DNA of 8,207 nt from Clostridiales bacterium UBA1728 (GCA_002315975.1 DCIK01000041.1:1-8207); one strand, 5' to 3'; positions 1-6,095 are shown, numbered from the stretch's first letter. The notes: a model not told the origin generated them from the sequence alone. Made by a program: numbers and translations.

Positions 1-24
1 CGGCCGGGAGGCCGTGCCCTACGG
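1..24 (-). repeat. Interspersed palindromic repeat, cut by window edge
   Basis: This is the first copy of a short GC-rich palindromic repeat, here in the orientation reading GGCCGTGCCCTACGG. The same unit recurs at 3694-3722, 3777-3803, 8132-8160 and partly at 8195-8207. The core is a hairpin with arms GGCACGGCC and GGCCGTGCC around a TCCC loop (GGGA on this strand), flanked on one side by CCGTAG. The left arm is truncated by the window start. Confidence 0.85.
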
Positions 25-53
25 CTGGGGACAGGGGAAATTCACATTTCTCA

Positions 54-82
54 TTGCGAATTTTCAACAAACACTATATAAT
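54..82 (+). promoter_or_regulatory. Promoter of the rarA operon
   Basis: A sigma-A type promoter is visible: -35 TTGCGA at 54-59, a 17-base spacer, and a perfect -10 TATAAT at 77-82. The predicted transcription start is near 89, giving a leader of about 25 bases that contains the AAAGGAGG ribosome binding site (98-105). The position of this promoter argues that rarA starts at 115 and not at the in-frame ATG at 85, which would lie upstream of the transcript. Confidence 0.75.
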
Positions 83-114
83 ATATGCCGCTACATCAAA
101 GGAGGCCGGAGAAG

Positions 115-1383
115 ATGGATTATCAGCCTTTAGCGGATGCCCTGCGCCCCACGGAGCTGGACGAGGTGGTGGGTCAGGGACACATACTGGGTCAGAAGGG
201 TCTGCTGCGCCGCATTGTGGAGAGCGGGCAGATTCCCAACATGATTTTCTACGGCCCCTCCGGCACGGGCAAAACCACCGTGGCGCGGATCATCGCCGAG
301 AAGACCCACCGCACCCTCCGCAGGCTCAACGCCACCACCGCGTCACTGCAGGACATCAAGAGCATCATCGCCGAGCTGGACACCTTTCTCACCCCCGGCG
401 GCGTGCTCCTTTACTTAGACGAGATTCAGTATTTCAACAAAAAGCAGCAGCAGAGCCTTCTGGAGTTCATCGAGAACGGCAGCATTACGCTCATTGCCTC
501 CACCACCGAGAACCCCTACTTCTATGTATATAACGCCATTCTGTCCCGCTCCACGGTTTTCGAGTTCAAGACCATCACCCCCGCGGATGTGATGCCCGCC
601 ATCTACCGTGCGCTGCGGATTCTCTCGGAGCGGGATGGCTGCGAGGCTGAGTGTGAGCCGGGCGTGGTGGACTATGTGGCCCAGGGCTGCGGCGGGGATG
701 TGCGCAAGGCGCTGAACGCCGTGGAGCTCCTTTACTCCGCCGCTGTGCGGGAGGACGGCAAAGCCCTGCTGACCCTCGCCGATGCCAAAACCGTCACCCA
801 GCGCAGCGCCATGCACTATGACCGGGAGGGCGATGCCCACTTCGACACGGTATCGGCGCTGATGAAGTCCCTGCGGGGCAGCGACCCAGACGCATCCCTC
901 CACTATCTCGCCCGGCTGCTGGAGACCGGGGATCTGCAGGGAGCCTGTCGGCGCATCCTCTGCTCGGCCTCGGAGGACATCGGCCTTGCCTATCCCCAGG
1001 CCATGCCCATTGTGAAGGCCTGTGTGGACAGCGCCTTGCAGCTGGGTCTGCCGGAGGCGCGGCTGCCGCTGGCGGAGGCGGTGATTTTCCTTGCCACCTG
1101 TCCCAAGTCCAACAGCGTGGTCGTGGCCATCGACGCGGCCATGGCCGATGTGAAAAAGGGTAAGACCGGCGACCCGCCCCGGGAGCTGCAGAATGTCCAC
1201 GCCGACGGCACGGGCTTTGAGCGGGAGCAGGGCTACAAATATCCCCACAGCTACCCCGGCCACTGGGTCAGGCAGCAGTATCTGCCCGAGCAGCTGAAGA
1301 ACGCCCGCTATTACGACTACGGAGACAACAAGACCGAACGCGCTGCCCGCTCCTACTGGGCCGCCATTAAGGGGGAGGAGTAA
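115..1383 (+). CDS. rarA: RarA/MgsA-family AAA+ ATPase (replication-associated recombination protein A)
   Basis: RarA (MgsA in Bacillus) is a cytoplasmic AAA+ ATPase related to clamp-loader subunits and acts at stalled replication forks and DNA gaps. The 422-residue product has Walker A GPSGTGKT (47-54), Walker B LLYLDE (98-103), sensor-1 STTEN (129-133) and the LSRS arginine-finger segment (143-146). The C-terminal tetramerisation region ends in the family signature YKYPHSYPGHWVRQQYLP. Length fits the family (about 420-450). The start at 115 is chosen because AAAGGAGG lies 9 bases upstream; an in-frame ATG at 85 overlaps the promoter and has no ribosome binding site. It is first in a three-gene operon: its TAA is followed immediately by the ATG of the DUF951 gene, whose ribosome binding site (GGGGGAGGAG) lies in the last rarA codons. 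Identification is firm; the precise DNA substrate is known only from the family. Confidence 0.96.
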   Translation: MDYQPLADALRPTELDEVVGQGHILGQKGLLRRIVESGQIPNMIFYGPSGTGKTTVARIIAEKTHRTLRRLNATTASLQDIKSIIAELDTFLTPGGVLLYLDEIQYFNKKQQQSLLEFIENGSITLIASTTENPYFYVYNAILSRSTVFEFKTITPADVMPAIYRALRILSERDGCEAECEPGVVDYVAQGCGGDVRKALNAVELLYSAAVREDGKALLTLADAKTVTQRSAMHYDREGDAHFDTVSALMKSLRGSDPDASLHYLARLLETGDLQGACRRILCSASEDIGLAYPQAMPIVKACVDSALQLGLPEARLPLAEAVIFLATCPKSNSVVVAIDAAMADVKKGKTGDPPRELQNVHADGTGFEREQGYKYPHSYPGHWVRQQYLPEQLKNARYYDYGDNKTERAARSYWAAIKGEE

Positions 1384-1596
1384 ATGAACATTCTTGTGGG
1401 CGATATCCTCACCATGAAAAAGCCCCACCCCTGCGGCAGCGCCCAATGGCAGGTGCTGCGCATCGGCGCGGACTTCAGGCTCCGCTGCCTTGGCTGCGGG
1501 CACGAGGTCATGGGGGCACGAAGCAAATTTGAAAAGCAGATCAAAGCTCTTGTGCGGGAGGGCAAGACCCTCTCCTTAGAGGATATCAGGAAATGA
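1384..1596 (+). CDS. DUF951 family small protein
   Basis: A 70-residue protein of the DUF951 (YyzM-like) family, found mostly in Firmicutes and of unknown function. The family hallmark KKPHPCG is at residues 12-18, followed by a CLGCGH motif (35-40). C17, C35, C38 and possibly H15 or H40 could form a small zinc site; that is an inference from residue spacing. The C-terminal half is basic and helical (SKFEKQIKALVREGK). Translation should be coupled to rarA, since the start codon follows the rarA stop with no gap and the binding site lies inside rarA. Its own stop overlaps the next gene's start by four bases (ATGA, 1593-1596). The family assignment is secure, the function is not known. Confidence 0.92.
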   Translation: MNILVGDILTMKKPHPCGSAQWQVLRIGADFRLRCLGCGHEVMGARSKFEKQIKALVREGKTLSLEDIRK

Positions 1597-2087
1597 AAAC
1601 TCTCTATCTCATCGGCGGCACCATGGGCGTGGGAAAAACCACCACCTGCCAGTATCTGAAGCGTATGCTGCCCCGCGCCGTTTTTCTGGACGGCGACTGG
1701 TGCTGGGACGCGGACCCCTTCGTGGTCACAGCCGAGACCCAGGAGATGGTGCAGAAGAATATTGCCTGTCTCCTCAATAGCTTTCTTCATTGCAGCGAGT
1801 ACGAAAATGTGATCTTCTGCTGGGTCATGCACCTGCAGAGCATCCCCGACACCATCCTCTCCATGCTGGACACCGAGGGCGTTCGGGTGCGGCAGATTTC
1901 TCTTGTCTGCTCCCCGGAGGCGCTGACAGAGCGGCTGCAGCGGGACATCGACGCCGGCCTCCGGCAGAGTGATGTGCTGGAGCGCAGTTTAGCGCGCATT
2001 CCCCTCTACGATGCCCTGCGGGGCGAGAAGCTGGATGTGAGCGCCATGAGCGCGGAGGACGCGGCGAAAAAAATAATGGGGCTGTAA
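1593..2087 (+). CDS. P-loop NTPase, nucleotide-kinase-like (AAA_33/zeta-toxin-type fold)
   Basis: A 164-residue P-loop protein resembling small kinases that phosphorylate nucleotides or other small molecules. Visible features are Walker A GTMGVGKTT (9-17), then a conserved LDGDWCWD segment (32-39) whose acidic residues and tryptophans sit where related kinases bind the acceptor. An arginine-rich lid-like region follows (LTERLQRD, SLARIP) and a short C-terminal helix ends the protein. Similar proteins are commonly annotated as AAA family ATPase or nucleotide kinase in clostridial genomes. The start overlaps the DUF951 stop (ATGA), with AGAGGAT about 8 bases upstream, so it is translationally coupled. 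The substrate cannot be named; a toxin-like or antibiotic-modifying kinase of the same fold is possible, but nothing in the context supports that. No terminator follows directly; the first good one is at 2440-2474. Confidence 0.82.
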   Translation: MKTLYLIGGTMGVGKTTTCQYLKRMLPRAVFLDGDWCWDADPFVVTAETQEMVQKNIACLLNSFLHCSEYENVIFCWVMHLQSIPDTILSMLDTEGVRVRQISLVCSPEALTERLQRDIDAGLRQSDVLERSLARIPLYDALRGEKLDVSAMSAEDAAKKIMGL

Positions 2088-2129
2088 AAAGCCTGTCATT
2101 GCTGTGAAAGTGATGCTGGAATCTTTCTT

Positions 2130-2189
2130 GGCTCCCTCTGATGAGGGAGCTGCCCCAGTTCGCAAACTGGGGCTGAGGGAGAGAGAATC
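2130..2189 (+). repeat. Palindromic repeat family 2, copy A
   Basis: A repeat of about 60 bases that starts with the hairpin GCTCCCTC-TGAT-GAGGGAGC (2131-2150). It continues with a second perfect hairpin, GCCCCAGTT-CGCA-AACTGGGGC (2152-2173), and ends with CTGAGGGAGAGA. An inverted second copy lies at 2207-2261; the first 23 bases of the two copies are exact reverse complements (2130-2152 and 2239-2261). Only the middle hairpin differs between copies. Confidence 0.85.
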
Positions 2190-2206
2190 TTTTGAGCTGC
2201 AGCGTA

Positions 2207-2261
2207 GACGGTCTCTCCCTCAGTCTCGCTCCGCTCGACAGCTCCCTCATCAGAGGGAGCC
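2207..2261 (-). repeat. Palindromic repeat family 2, copy B (inverted)
   Basis: Inverted partner of copy A, read on the minus strand. It shares the 23-base outer hairpin exactly and the CTGAGGGAGAGA end. The middle segment is different: about 17 bases beginning GTC and ending GAC replace the CCCCAGTT hairpin. The two copies are arranged tail to tail with about 17 bases between them, so the whole 2130-2261 stretch could also fold into one long hairpin. Confidence 0.83.
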
Positions 2262-2299
2262 ATAGGGCTTTCGTTCATCGTGGTGAATCTCTTCATCCT

Positions 2300-2329
2300 G
2301 ATTGCGAGGAGCGTAGCGACGTGGCAATC
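2300..2329 (+). repeat. Short inverted-repeat element (GATTGC...GGCAATC)
   Basis: A 30-base element bounded by GATTGC and GCAATC with the interior GAGGAGCGTAGCGACGTG. Elements of this form are, from general knowledge, common intergenic repeats in Clostridia. Only one copy is present in this window, so its repeat status rests on that recollection and on its position in a cluster of other repeats. Confidence 0.5.
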
Positions 2330-2388
2330 CGTTCCCGCCCGCGGCTCGTCCGGGAGGGTAAGCCCTCAAGTACAGTGAACCCTTGTTT

Positions 2389-2436
2389 AACCCTCATCCG
2401 TCAGCTTCGCTGACACCTTCCCCCAAGGGGGAAGGC
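2389..2436 (+). repeat. Palindromic repeat family 3 (CCTTCCCCC-type)
   Basis: Two consecutive hairpins: GTCAGC-TTC-GCTGAC (2400-2414) and CCTTCCCCC-AA-GGGGGAAGG (2416-2435), preceded by AACCCTCATCC. Elements of this shape are widespread between genes in gut Clostridia according to general knowledge; only one copy is in this window. It abuts the terminator at 2440. The remaining bases of the 2088-2439 gene-free stretch hold no convincing ORF or RNA gene. Confidence 0.6.
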
Positions 2437-2439
2437 AAG

Positions 2440-2474
2440 AAAAATCTCTGCGGAGTTGTCCGCAGAGATTTTTT
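2440..2474. terminator. Bidirectional intrinsic terminator
   Basis: A perfect 15-bp stem, AAAAATCTCTGCGGA (2440-2454) with its complement (2459-2473), closes a GTTG loop. T runs occur at the 3' side on both strands. It therefore terminates the rarA operon from the left and the malic enzyme gene from the right. The malic enzyme TGA (2474-2476) overlaps its edge by one base. Confidence 0.93.
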
Positions 2475-3652
2475 CATATCCTCGCTACGCCGTCCACCTT
2501 TGCCTGCTGTGCCACAGCCTCGGCTACGGCGGGGGCTACCCGGCTATCAAAGGCGGCGGGGAGCAGATAGTCGGCGCGCAGCTCCGCATCGCTGACCAGA
2601 GCGGCAATGGCGCGGGCGGCGGCGTGCTTCATGTTTTCGGTAATGTCGGCGGCACGCACCGAGAGGGCACCCCGGAACAAGCCGGGGAAGGCCAGCACAT
2701 TGTTGATCTGGTTGGGGAAGTCGCTGCGTCCCGTGCCCACAATGGCGGCACCGGCAGCGAGAGCGGCATCGGGCATGATCTCCGGCTCGGGGTTGGCCAT
2801 GGCAAAGACCATGGCGCCCGCGTTCATGGTGCCGATCATCTCCGCGCTGAGCACACCGGGCTTGGACACGCCGATGAACACATCGCTGCCCTTTACGGCA
2901 TCGGCCAGGCCGCCCTGACGGTTTTCGTGGTTGGAGAGCTGCGCAAGCTCCTCCTTGTCGGCGTTCATACCGGCGGCGCGGCCCCGGTAGATGATGCCCT
3001 TGGTGTCGCAGATGAAGAGCTCGCCGATGCCCATGCCCAGCAGCATACGGCTGATGGCGCTGCCGGCGGCACCGGCACCGTTGACCACGATGCGGAGCTC
3101 TTGGAAACTCTTGCCGGTGAAGCGGCAGGCGTTCAGCAGGGCGGCGGTGACCACAATGGCCGTGCCGTGCTGATCATCGTGGAACACGGGGATATCCAGC
3201 GCCTTGCGGAGACGGCGCTCCACGGCGAAGCAGCGGGGCGCGGAGATGTCCTCTAAATTGATGCCGCCGAACACGGGAGCCAGACGGATGCAGGTTTCCA
3301 CAAGCTCGTCCTCGTCCTGGGTGTCCAGGCAGATGGGAAAGGCATCCACGCCGCCGAACTCCCTGAAGAGGGCGCACTTGCCCTCCATGACGGGGATGGC
3401 GGCTGCCGCGCCGATATTGCCCAGACCCAGCACTGCGCTGCCGTCGGAGATGACGGCCACCGTGTGGGACTTGATGGTGTAGCGGTAGACCTCCTCCGGC
3501 TTCTCCGCAATCTTCCGGCAGGGCTCCGCCACACCGGGGGTGTAGGCCAGCGAGAGCTCCTGAGCGTTGGTGATGGATACGGCGCTGTTGATATGTAATT
3601 TGCCCCGCTTCTCCTCATGGAGAGCCAGGGACTGCTCATTGACGGTGGGCAT
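2474..3652 (-). CDS. Malic enzyme (malate dehydrogenase, oxaloacetate-decarboxylating), probably NAD-dependent
   Basis: Malic enzyme oxidatively decarboxylates L-malate to pyruvate and CO2, using a divalent metal. The 392-residue protein matches the short bacterial form. The catalytic tyrosine lies in AYTPGVA (Y37) and the catalytic lysine in MEGKCALF (K92). The metal ligands fit E134/D135 in NLEDISAPRCF and D159/D160 in HDDQHGTA. The dinucleotide-binding loop is GAGAAGSAI (192-200), and an acidic D216 ends the second strand of that fold, which favours NAD over NADP (inference). MANPEPEI is the later conserved active-site segment. The start at 3652 has AAAGGAG 10 bases upstream. It lies downstream of the fumarase genes on the same strand, so fumarate made or imported could flow through malate to pyruvate. 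A TATAAT at 3675-3680 would place a start site inside the ribosome binding site, so its own promoter is uncertain. Confidence 0.95.
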   Translation of the reverse strand: MPTVNEQSLALHEEKRGKLHINSAVSITNAQELSLAYTPGVAEPCRKIAEKPEEVYRYTIKSHTVAVISDGSAVLGLGNIGAAAAIPVMEGKCALFREFGGVDAFPICLDTQDEDELVETCIRLAPVFGGINLEDISAPRCFAVERRLRKALDIPVFHDDQHGTAIVVTAALLNACRFTGKSFQELRIVVNGAGAAGSAISRMLLGMGIGELFICDTKGIIYRGRAAGMNADKEELAQLSNHENRQGGLADAVKGSDVFIGVSKPGVLSAEMIGTMNAGAMVFAMANPEPEIMPDAALAAGAAIVGTGRSDFPNQINNVLAFPGLFRGALSVRAADITENMKHAAARAIAALVSDAELRADYLLPAAFDSRVAPAVAEAVAQQAKVDGVARI

Positions 3653-3693
3653 GATGTTGTTTCTCCTTTACAATATTATACGCTTCCACAACC

Positions 3694-3722
3694 CCGTAGG
3701 GCACGGCCTCCCGGCCGTGCCG
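3694..3722 (+). repeat. Interspersed palindromic repeat, full copy
   Basis: A full unit with flank CCGTAG and hairpin arms GGCACGGCC / GGCCGTGCC around TCCC. It pairs with an inverted copy at 3777-3803; the two ends plus 54 intervening bases make a 110-bp block that resembles a miniature inverted-repeat element. The block sits between fumarase beta and malic enzyme. Confidence 0.88.
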
Positions 3723-3776
3723 TGTGGGACATGAACTTTCTGCATTTTAACCAGACAAAGCAGGGTTCGCAGGCTG

Positions 3777-3803
3777 CGGCACGGCCGGGAGGCCGTGCCC
3801 TAC
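3777..3803 (-). repeat. Interspersed palindromic repeat, inverted copy
   Basis: The reverse complement of 3694-3722 over 27 bases, ending in CCCTAC. It begins 11 bases beyond the fumarase beta stop. In a minus-strand transcript it would form a stable hairpin without a U tract, so it could slow polymerase or protect RNA ends rather than terminate (inference). Confidence 0.87.
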
Positions 3804-3813
3804 ATTGAAGCTT

Positions 3814-4353
3814 TTACGGTTTCGCGTATTCCCTCTGTCCTTCCTGATACAGGTCTCCCCCGTGGCAGTCGTTGATGACCGTGCAAGGCAGATCCTCCAC
3901 CAGGAGCTCATAGACGGCCTCCGCGCCCAGCTCCGGGAAGGCCAGCACCCTTGCCGCCTTCACGCGCTTGCTCAGAAGCGCACCCGCACCGCCGGTGGCG
4001 GCCAGATAAACGGCGTGGTGCTCGATGAGCGCTGCCTTCACGCTATCGCTGCGCTGCCCCTTACCGATGAGACAGCGAACACCCTTTGCCAGCACGGCGG
4101 GGGTATAGGCATCCATTCTTGCGCTGGTGGTGGGCCCCACGGGGCCGATGACCGCTCCCGGCGGGGCGGGACAGGGGCCGGTATAGTAGATGGCGGCGTC
4201 CTGCGGCTCAAAGGGCCAGTCCTCCAGCTTCATGAGCCGCTCGTGAGCCTCGTCCCGGGCGGTGTAGACGATGCCCGTCAGCAGTACCCGGTCTCCGCTG
4301 CGGAGGGAAAGGGCTGCCTCCTCGCTGAGAGGCAGGGTAAGACGAATTTCCAT
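3814..4353 (-). CDS. Class I fumarate hydratase, beta subunit
   Basis: This is the C-terminal (beta) half of the iron-sulfur class I fumarase, which interconverts fumarate and malate as an alpha-beta complex. The 179-residue product has the family motifs in order: LTGIVYTARDEAHERL (25-40), YYTGPCPAPPG (56-66), GPTTSARMD (73-81) and LIGKG (95-99). The length fits the separate beta subunit (about 180 residues). It starts 13 bases after the alpha stop; its AAGGGGGGAG binding site overlaps the end of the alpha gene, so the two are an operon with coupled translation. The related L-tartrate dehydratase beta subunit cannot be excluded on sequence alone, but the adjacent malic enzyme favours fumarase. 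Confidence 0.93.
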   Translation of the reverse strand: MEIRLTLPLSEEAALSLRSGDRVLLTGIVYTARDEAHERLMKLEDWPFEPQDAAIYYTGPCPAPPGAVIGPVGPTTSARMDAYTPAVLAKGVRCLIGKGQRSDSVKAALIEHHAVYLAATGGAGALLSKRVKAARVLAFPELGAEAVYELLVEDLPCTVINDCHGGDLYQEGQREYAKP

Positions 4354-4366
4354 GGCTTCTCCCCCC

Positions 4367-5218
4367 TTATAATATAACGGTCTGGTGCCGCGCCGCGTGG
4401 CACTGGAGATTCACCGCCACGCTGAGACTGGCCAGATGCACCGGATGGGTGAGCATATGCACGCCCAGCGCCGTTCTGCTGCCGCCGAAGCCCTGCGTGC
4501 CGATGCCGAGGGCGTTGATCTCCTCCAGCAGCTCCCGCTCCAGCGCGGCCACCTCCTCATCGGGATTGGGCTCGCCCACGCTGCGCAGTAATGCTTTTTT
4601 TGCAAGCAGCATACACTGCTCGGCTGTGCCGCCCACGGCGCAGCCCACAATGATGGGCGGGCAGGGGTTGGCCCCGGCCTTTTTTACCGCGTCTACGATA
4701 AAGCGCTTCACGCCCTCCCGACCCTGGGCAGGGGTGAGCATTCCCAGCGCCGACATATTCTCGCTGCCGCCGCCCTTGGGACAGACTGTGATCTTCAAAG
4801 CGTCACCGGGCACGATGTCCGTGTAGACGATGGCGGGGCTGTTATCCCCCCGGTTCACGCGGCGGAGAAAGGGCGAGTCGAGACTGCTCTTGCGCAGATA
4901 GCCCTCGGTGTAGCCCTGAGCCACACCCTCGTCAAAGGCTTTCCGGAAGTCGCCGCCGCTGATGTGGACATCCTGACCCAGCTCCACGAAGAACACCGCC
5001 AGACCTGTGTCCTGACAGATGGGGATGCCCTCCCGCCTTGCAATGTCGGCGTTTTCGATGAGATCGCCCAGAATTTCCCGGCAGAGAGCGGAGTCCTCCT
5101 CGCTCTTCGCCTTCTCCAGCGCGGCATATACATCGGGGGGAAGCTTGCGGTTGGCCTCGATGCAGAGCTGTGCCACCGCAGCGCGTATGGTATCGCAGGA
5201 TAGTTCGCGCAGGGGCAT
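4367..5218 (-). CDS. Class I fumarate hydratase, alpha subunit ([4Fe-4S])
   Basis: The alpha subunit carries the oxygen-sensitive [4Fe-4S] cluster of two-subunit fumarase. In the 283-residue product the three expected cluster cysteines are C68 (PICQDTG), C186 (NPCPPIIVG) and C273 (QCHAARH). Other signatures are KGGGSENMS (148-156), GTQGFGGSRTALGVH (240-254) and VGCAVGGTAE (191-200). The length is normal for the family. GGGAGGTG (5227-5234) precedes the ATG at a good distance. It is the first gene of the minus-strand fumarase-malic enzyme cluster and diverges from hpf. L-tartrate dehydratase alpha is the nearest alternative. The cluster type fits an anaerobic host. Confidence 0.94.
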   Translation of the reverse strand: MPLRELSCDTIRAAVAQLCIEANRKLPPDVYAALEKAKSEEDSALCREILGDLIENADIARREGIPICQDTGLAVFFVELGQDVHISGGDFRKAFDEGVAQGYTEGYLRKSSLDSPFLRRVNRGDNSPAIVYTDIVPGDALKITVCPKGGGSENMSALGMLTPAQGREGVKRFIVDAVKKAGANPCPPIIVGCAVGGTAEQCMLLAKKALLRSVGEPNPDEEVAALERELLEEINALGIGTQGFGGSRTALGVHMLTHPVHLASLSVAVNLQCHAARHQTVIL

Positions 5219-5263
5219 TTTTGTACACCTCCCACAAAAATGAATGAATATTTACAAATTGTC

Positions 5264-5292
5264 TATACAGTTTGAACGGATTGTGTTATACT
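5264..5292 (+). promoter_or_regulatory. Extended -10 promoter, probably for hpf
   Basis: TATACT (5287-5292) is preceded by TGT (5284-5286), which makes an extended -10 element. A weak -35, TATACA (5264-5269), lies 17 bases upstream. The predicted start is near 5299, so the hpf leader would be about 255 bases and would include all the hairpins at 5355-5527. A minus-strand promoter for the fumarase operon must lie in the same region; TATAGA (complement of 5262-5267) is one candidate -10, but no good -35 goes with it. Confidence 0.5.
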
Positions 5293-5308
5293 TGGGTTAT
5301 CAAGTATA
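5287..5308. promoter_or_regulatory. Operator-like inverted repeat in the fumarase/hpf divergent region
   Basis: TATACTTG (5287-5294) and CAAGTATA (5301-5308) are perfect inverted arms around GGTTAT. The left arm coincides with the -10 of the plus-strand promoter and the right arm covers the predicted start, so a bound repressor would block hpf transcription. The regulator is unknown. The palindrome could also be only a small RNA hairpin. Confidence 0.4.
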
Positions 5309-5354
5309 TGATTGAAAAAATGCTCTGACAGACTGATTTTGATGCCTCGCAGAG

Positions 5355-5527
5355 TTTGCGAGCCGCAGCTCGCAAAAAAATTCAATCATTTTCAAGGGAG
5401 CTTTGCCCCCTTGAAAATACCCTGAGGCGCACTCTATTGGTGCGCCCTCGCATCGACCAAGGCGGCAGAGCCGCCGCGATCAATGCGAGCGTCTTATCTC
5501 GATTGTAAAACGCAGTTTTGCAATCGA
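5355..5527 (+). promoter_or_regulatory. Five-hairpin structured region upstream of hpf
   Basis: Five consecutive strong hairpins occupy this stretch. H1 has TTTGCGAGC (5355-5363) with its complement (5368-5376). H2 has ATTTTCAAGGG (5388-5398) with 5408-5418. H3 has GGCGCAC (5426-5432) with 5440-5446. H4 has outer arms CTCGCAT (5447-5453) with 5483-5489 and an inner stem GGCGGC (5461-5466) with 5470-5475. H5 has a 13-bp stem, 5499-5511 with 5515-5527, one pair being G-U. An extra pair ATGATTGAA (5308-5316) and TTCAATCAT (5381-5389) encloses H1, though its last bases compete with H2. None has a U tract, so they are not terminators. It may be a structured leader RNA or a composite palindromic mobile repeat. 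Confidence 0.65.
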
Positions 5528-5552
5528 CTGTAAATGAAAGGAGAGCACAAGC

Positions 5553-6095
5553 ATGAACATCAAATTCATGGACAAGAAAACGGAGACCACCCAGGAGCTC
5601 CGGGACTACGCCGCCAAGAAGGTCAACAAGCTCGACCGTCTCTTCCGGCAGGACTCCGAGGGCACCGTTGTATTCAGCCGGGAGCGTGGCCGCTACACCG
5701 CTGAGGTCACCGTCAGCAACAACGGGATGATCTACCGCGCCAGCGAGACCACCGGCGACCTCTTTGCCTCCGTGGATTCCTGCGTTGCCTCCATCGAGCG
5801 GCAGATCCGCAAGAACAAGGATCGTCTCTCCAAGAAGCTCAAGAGCGAACCCATCGTGTGGAATACCGGCGCTGCCGTTGAACCCGAGGAGGAGAGCGAG
5901 GAGATCGCCATCGTGCGCAACAAGCACTTCACCATGCAGCCCATGACCCCCGAGGAGGCCGTGCTGCAGATGAACCTGCTGGGTCACAGCTTCTACGCCT
6001 TCCGCAACATGGACGAGGACGGCGCCTTCGCCGTGGTCTACCGCCGGGATAACGGCGGCTACGGTCTCATGAGCGACAACGGCAGCGAGGACTGA
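5553..6095 (+). CDS. hpf: Ribosome hibernation promoting factor, long form (HPF/RaiA family)
   Basis: Long HPF binds the decoding region of the 30S subunit and dimerises 70S ribosomes into inactive 100S particles in stationary phase or starvation. The 180-residue protein has an N-terminal S30AE domain (about 1-97) with MNIKFMDKK at its start and a basic helix (ERQIRKNKDRLSKKLK, 82-97). An acidic linker (EPEEESEE, 110-117) follows, and then the C-terminal dimerisation domain with KHFTMQPMTPEEAV (124-137) and HSFYAFRN (145-152). Length fits the long Firmicutes form. AAAGGAG (5537-5543) lies 9 bases before the ATG. It stands alone, diverging from the fumarase genes, with a long hairpin-rich leader. 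No convincing terminator is seen after its stop. Confidence 0.96.
   Translation: MNIKFMDKKTETTQELRDYAAKKVNKLDRLFRQDSEGTVVFSRERGRYTAEVTVSNNGMIYRASETTGDLFASVDSCVASIERQIRKNKDRLSKKLKSEPIVWNTGAAVEPEEESEEIAIVRNKHFTMQPMTPEEAVLQMNLLGHSFYAFRNMDEDGAFAVVYRRDNGGYGLMSDNGSED

Noticed and set aside
85..114. An upstream in-frame ATG for rarA adding ten residues
   Set aside because: The codon overlaps the region between the -10 box and the predicted transcription start and has no ribosome binding site; ATG 115 has AAAGGAGG at the right distance.
415..1503. A 362-codon open frame antisense to rarA
   Set aside because: It lies fully opposite a well-conserved gene, its translation is low-complexity (rich in G, A, V, H, L) and matches no family; it arises from the GC-rich codon positions of rarA.
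2456..3256. A 266-codon plus-strand open frame opposite malic enzyme
   Set aside because: It runs through the terminator, is rich in G, A and H, and mirrors the codon bias of malic enzyme on the other strand.
5355..5418. Hairpins H1 and H2 as terminators for read-through transcripts
   Set aside because: Neither stem is followed by a T run on its 3' side on either strand; the A run after H1 is on the wrong side for minus-strand termination.
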